A stretch of DNA of 64,000 bases. Source: Nocardia sp. BMG51109. GTDB taxonomy: Bacteria; Actinomycetota; Actinomycetes; Mycobacteriales; Mycobacteriaceae. Below, piece by piece: positions 60,674 to 64,000 of the stretch (within the stretch, counting starts at the first letter, position 1; the number at the start of each line of letters is the position of its first letter). The stretch covers positions 5,270,001-5,334,000 of the forward strand of contig NZ_JAFQ01000004.1 of assembly GCF_000526215.1 (NCBI RefSeq), given 5' to 3'. A program made the position numbers and the translations under genes. The notes beneath the pieces were generated by a model. The model saw only the letters and a program-made list of their open reading frames with translations, searched no databases and was not told where the DNA came from.

Positions 60674-61841
60674 CGGTGCCGTTTCCCCCGATCGCTGCGG
60701 TCGTGGACAGGGCCGTCGTGGACACAGCCGTCGTCGTGGACAGGGCCGGAGCCGGATGTTCGGCGATCCCGGCATGCCCGGTGATCTCGGCATGCTCCGC
60801 GGGTTCGGCGCCCGGCCGCGGCGTAGGCGAATGTACCGTCAGATACAGCGGTTTGCCCACCAGGACGTGCAGGGCCACGCCCAGGTATTCGGCGATCAGC
60901 CCGAGCGAGAACAACGTCGCGCCCGAGACCAGCAGCAGCACGACGATGGTCGAGGCCCAGCCCTCCGGGTCGTCGTTGTCCCCGAAGATCGCCCTGGACA
61001 CGACGATCACCGCGACCACCAGGCCCGCCAGCGCCAGCGTGACACCCAGCAGGCTCACCAGCCGCAGGCCGCGAGTTCCGCTGCACAGCACCATCTTCCA
61101 GAACAGCGAGAACAGCCGCCGATAGTTGTAGCCGGATTCCTCGCGCCCCTCCGAGCGCAGCACCACGGGCGCCTGCGCGGCGTCGCCGACCACCCAGGTC
61201 AGCGCCACGTCCAGGTACACGCCGTTGGAGGCGACCTCGGCGAGCCGGCGCCCGATATCGCCGCGGATCAGCCGGTAGCTTTCGAACCGGGTCGAGTCGG
61301 GGAAGGCGAACAGCGTGGCGAGCACCAGTTTGGCCCCGCGCGAGGTGAGGTTGCGCAGGAATCCGTGCGGCCGGGTGTTGGTCGGCTTGGAATAGACCAG
61401 ATCGGCACGCTGCGCGAGCGCGGTATCGATGAACGAGCCGATATATCCCGGATCGTGCTGCCCGTCCTCGTCCATCGTGACGATCCACTCGCCGCGCGCG
61501 GCAGCCATGCCGGCGATGGTGGCGGCGTCCTGGCCGAAGTTGCGGCTCAGCCAGACCACGCGGACCCGCTCGTAGTCCTGGTTCAGCTGCTTCAGCACCA
61601 CGTCGGACCGGTCCGGGCCGTGGTCGTGCACCAGCACGATCTCCGCGACGGTGAAGGTGGCGCCGCCGGGCGTGGTGGTGGGCCGGGTCAGCTCGTTCAG
61701 CTCGGCGACCAGCCCGGCGACGGTCTGTTCGCCCCGGTACACCGGCACGACGACCGACACCGCGTGCACCCGGCCGGAGTGGCCGTTGGACGACGGCGCC
61801 TCGGCATCGGCGGGGTGCGAGGGTGCGGACGGAATCGGCAT
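60663..61841 (-). CDS. GT2 polyprenyl-phosphate glycosyltransferase-like protein
   Basis: 392 residues. A GT-A domain (about 25-260) opens VSVVVPVYRGEQTV and has the metal motif MDEDGQHDP. Two C-terminal hydrophobic helices (about 285-345, LVSLLGVTLALAGLVVAVIV part) follow, as in DPM/GtrB-type enzymes that glycosylate a polyprenyl phosphate at the membrane. The tail of about 40 residues after the helices is Ala/Thr/Ser/Pro-rich and low complexity. It leads a two-gene unit with the aminotransferase, divergent from the membrane protein. Confidence 0.88.
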   Translation of the reverse strand: MPIPSAPSHPADAEAPSSNGHSGRVHAVSVVVPVYRGEQTVAGLVAELNELTRPTTTPGGATFTVAEIVLVHDHGPDRSDVVLKQLNQDYERVRVVWLSRNFGQDAATIAGMAAARGEWIVTMDEDGQHDPGYIGSFIDTALAQRADLVYSKPTNTRPHGFLRNLTSRGAKLVLATLFAFPDSTRFESYRLIRGDIGRRLAEVASNGVYLDVALTWVVGDAAQAPVVLRSEGREESGYNYRRLFSLFWKMVLCSGTRGLRLVSLLGVTLALAGLVVAVIVVSRAIFGDNDDPEGWASTIVVLLLVSGATLFSLGLIAEYLGVALHVLVGKPLYLTVHSPTPRPGAEPAEHAEITGHAGIAEHPAPALSTTTAVSTTALSTTAAIGGNGTGEH

Positions 61842-62023
61842 CAGCTGGTTCGACTTTCGGGGACGACGGTGCGTGCCGGAACTCCTCGTTGCAGTGCAGA
61901 GCCCGAATCGCGGTGAACTCTAACACGCGGGCGCGTGGGCTCCGGCGCGTCGTGGCCTCCGACATCATTGCCGGGTTACGGGTGCCTGCCAACCGTGACG
62001 CGGACCTGTAGGGTCTGGATCTC

Positions 62024-64000
62024 GTGGATAGTGCGGTGTCGACGGCGCTTGCCGAACCCCCTGCGGCGGCAGAACCTTCCGTGTCCCCCGAACGCGTCGC
62101 GGGTGGGCAATCGCGCCGGATCGTGTACCGGTGGGGCGCGATCACGGCGTTCGGCGTCATTCTCGGTTACGCCGCGGTCCTGCTCGCCGATGCGCGCCAT
62201 TTCTTCACCGACGACACCGAATCCCAATACACGCCGCTGTGGGTGATGCTCGGCCGGTACCTGCGCGAGGGCACCTTCCCGGTGCTGATCCCCGAACAGT
62301 GGATGACCGGCAATTACACGATGGAGGAGGCGGGCCTGTTCAACCCGCCGCAGCTGCTGATCGATCTGATCGCGCCCTCGGTCGACAATCTCGCCGTCTA
62401 CGCCACCGTGGTGAAGCTGATCTTCGCGATCATCGCCGCGCTCGGCGTGTATCGGGTGTGCCTGGCCTACGGCGGCAGGGTGCAGTGGGCCGCGGTCGCC
62501 GGTGTCGCGTTCCCGCTGAGCGGCTGGTTCCTGTTCTTCGACCAGGCCAGCTGGATGACGGCGCTGACCGGCACCGCCTGGATGGTGCACGCGTGGGCGG
62601 CCGCGGTGCGGTATTCCCGGGGAAAGGGCGGCCCTGTACCGGTTTTCGTCTTTCTCTATCTGGGCATTTCGGTCGAATACGTCTTTCCGGCCGTGGAATC
62701 GGCGCTGATGCTGGTCTCGGTCGCCGTGGGAGAGCTTGTCTACCAGCGCAAGTGGCAGCCGGTCGCGCGGTTGACGGCGGTCGCGGCGTGCGCCGGCCTG
62801 GCGGGCCTGATGACCTACCTGCCGAGCATGCTGTCGGCCAAGGTGAGCTGGCGCGGCACCTCGCAGATAAACAACGATCAATTCCTCACGGTGCCCTGGT
62901 CGGAGTCGCTGAACGCCAGCCTGCCGTCCGCGGTGCCGGCGCTGAACTCGTGGTGGGGCTACATACAGCCGCTGCCGATGACGTATATCGCGTGGTTCCT
63001 GATCCCGGCGCTGGCCTTCATCGACTGGGGCCGGGCACGCGCGGCCTGGCGCGAGCTGACGGCGGTGGCGCTGTTCGCGGTGATATTCCTGATGTGGGCG
63101 GCCGGGCCCGGCACGGTCGGACCGCTGCGCTGGCCGGCCCGGGTGCTGCCGATGCTGGCGCTGGGCCTGCTGGTGCTGGTGTGCGTGCTGCTCGGCCGAT
63201 TCGGCACCACCGCGAACTGGCGCGGGCGCGGCATCGCGGCCGCGGTGCTGATCGGGCTGCTGTGGGTGCGCACGTTCTCCGCCGATCCGCACAACGTGTG
63301 GTGGCACGTGCTGTCGGCGGTGGCGGTGGCCGCCCTCGGCGCGGCCGTGGTGTGGCTGGCCCGCACCCGCGGCGCGACGGCGGCGGCCCTGGCGACCGTC
63401 GCGGCCATGCTGCCGATCGCCTACGCGCAGGTGGAGAACATCCAGCCGAACCTGATGAGCTGGCAGCTGCCCGCCAACCGCTCCGACGCCAAGGCCGCGT
63501 TCCCGGAGTTCGGCGGCGTCACACTGCAACTCGGCGACCGGGGCCTGCTGCAACCGGGCGACCGGAGCCTGGACGGCGCCTACGGCTCGCTGGCCTTCGG
63601 CAACTACGCCAAGGACGTGGAACAGAACTACGTCAACGGCTATACGCCCAACGGGCACTACTGGTTCGGCGACATGCTGTGCATGCGCTGGGATTCCAGC
63701 GTCTGCCCGGACGCCTACCGGCGGCTGTTCACGCCCGAGCCGACCACCGGCCGCACCCTCGCCGATCTGATGAAACTGGATCGGATCGTGTTGCAGAGGG
63801 CGATGTTCCCCGACGCCGGCAACCAGCCGCCGCCCGAGGGCTGGACGTTCGTGGACGTCCCCGGGCACGAGCGCTACATCTGGGTGCTCGAACGCGTGGG
63901 CGGCCCGGTCTCCACCGTGAACGGCCGCATCGCCGACGCCCACGACGTCACCGCCACCTCGACGTCGGAGTCGGAGACCTCCAGCAAGCTGCGGGTGTCC
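62024..64000 (+). CDS. large polytopic membrane protein, probable GT-C-type sugar transferase, 3'-partial
   Basis: Open for 659 codons and cut by the right edge. It starts GTG 62024 (MDSAVSTALAEPP...); the first helix begins near residue 40, and about 10-12 helices follow up to about residue 460. A long non-membrane region at the end contains GLLQPGDRSLDGAYGSLAF. The opening loop has an acidic pair (FFTDDTESQYTPLW), the layout of GT-C glycosyltransferases that use polyprenyl sugars, or of YfhO-like proteins. TAGGGT at 62009-62014 lies just 9 bp before the GTG, which suggests a leaderless transcript. The neighbours, a GT2 and a WecE-like enzyme, support a surface-glycan role. Confidence 0.8.
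   Translation, partial: MDSAVSTALAEPPAAAEPSVSPERVAGGQSRRIVYRWGAITAFGVILGYAAVLLADARHFFTDDTESQYTPLWVMLGRYLREGTFPVLIPEQWMTGNYTMEEAGLFNPPQLLIDLIAPSVDNLAVYATVVKLIFAIIAALGVYRVCLAYGGRVQWAAVAGVAFPLSGWFLFFDQASWMTALTGTAWMVHAWAAAVRYSRGKGGPVPVFVFLYLGISVEYVFPAVESALMLVSVAVGELVYQRKWQPVARLTAVAACAGLAGLMTYLPSMLSAKVSWRGTSQINNDQFLTVPWSESLNASLPSAVPALNSWWGYIQPLPMTYIAWFLIPALAFIDWGRARAAWRELTAVALFAVIFLMWAAGPGTVGPLRWPARVLPMLALGLLVLVCVLLGRFGTTANWRGRGIAAAVLIGLLWVRTFSADPHNVWWHVLSAVAVAALGAAVVWLARTRGATAAALATVAAMLPIAYAQVENIQPNLMSWQLPANRSDAKAAFPEFGGVTLQLGDRGLLQPGDRSLDGAYGSLAFGNYAKDVEQNYVNGYTPNGHYWFGDMLCMRWDSSVCPDAYRRLFTPEPTTGRTLADLMKLDRIVLQRAMFPDAGNQPPPEGWTFVDVPGHERYIWVLERVGGPVSTVNGRIADAHDVTATSTSESETSSKLRVS

Overview
The window is a high-GC actinobacterial chromosome segment, most likely from Nocardia or a close mycolate-containing relative. 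The basis is gene order. A cAMP-binding-type universal stress protein, uvrA, infC-rpmI-rplT, an rRNA/tRNA 2'-O-methyltransferase, pheST, argCJBDFR, argG and argH occur in the same relative order as I recall from Mycobacterium tuberculosis, with Nocardia/Streptomyces-style accessory genes between them. GTG and TTG starts are common and genes often overlap by GTGA or ATGA. I see no rRNA, tRNA, CRISPR array, insertion sequence or phage gene.

Left part (1-24.2 kb). A large AAA-type ATPase/regulator runs in from the left edge. It is followed by the universal stress protein, a convergent HelD-type helicase, a PAS-PAS-GGDEF diguanylate cyclase, an orphan ketosynthase and uvrA, which here carries an unusual Lys/Ala-rich tail. 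Then come two coupled unknown genes, a DUF1844-type protein, the translation operon infC-rpmI-rplT (infC starts at ATC), a SpoU methyltransferase, a DHA2 efflux pump fused to carboxypeptidase-regulatory-like repeats, and pheST.

Middle part (24.2-44.8 kb). This holds a Tat-lipoprotein sugar ABC importer without its own ATPase, a divergent zinc-ribbon L32 gene (rpmF), an alpha/beta hydrolase, two unknown genes, a D-threonine aldolase/D-serine dehydratase-like PLP enzyme and a small monooxygenase. An unusual 0.7 kb intergenic region with three operator-like dyads comes next, one of them parS-like. Then follows the complete arginine pathway from N-acetyl-glutamyl phosphate onward: argC-J-B-D-F-R (all overlapping), then argG, then an LCM-type methyltransferase coupled to argH. 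Matching ARG-box-like palindromes precede argC and argG.

Right part (44.8-64 kb). This contains an orphan antitoxin-like regulator behind a perfect AT-rich palindrome, an F420-type nitroreductase-like protein, an SMR pump, a ribose-class ABC importer, threonine ammonia-lyase and a GntR regulator. The centrepiece is a four-gene minus-strand operon, 56017 to 51550. It encodes a family 2B encapsulin shell with an inserted cyclic-nucleotide-binding domain, a 2-methylisoborneol synthase with a long disordered N-terminus, geranyl-diphosphate C-methyltransferase, and a type I isopentenyl-diphosphate isomerase overlapping the methyltransferase by GTGA. Together these read as a self-supplied terpene nanocompartment: isomerase makes the DMAPP starter, the methyltransferase makes 2-methyl-GPP, and the encapsulated cyclase makes 2-methylisoborneol. 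A near-consensus CRP/GlxR site lies on the far side of the shared upstream region, next to a hydrolase/acyl-CoA-synthetase fusion (Rv1683-like). The window ends in a cell-surface sugar cluster: a WecE-like aminotransferase, a GT2 glycosyltransferase and a divergent large membrane protein cut by the right edge.
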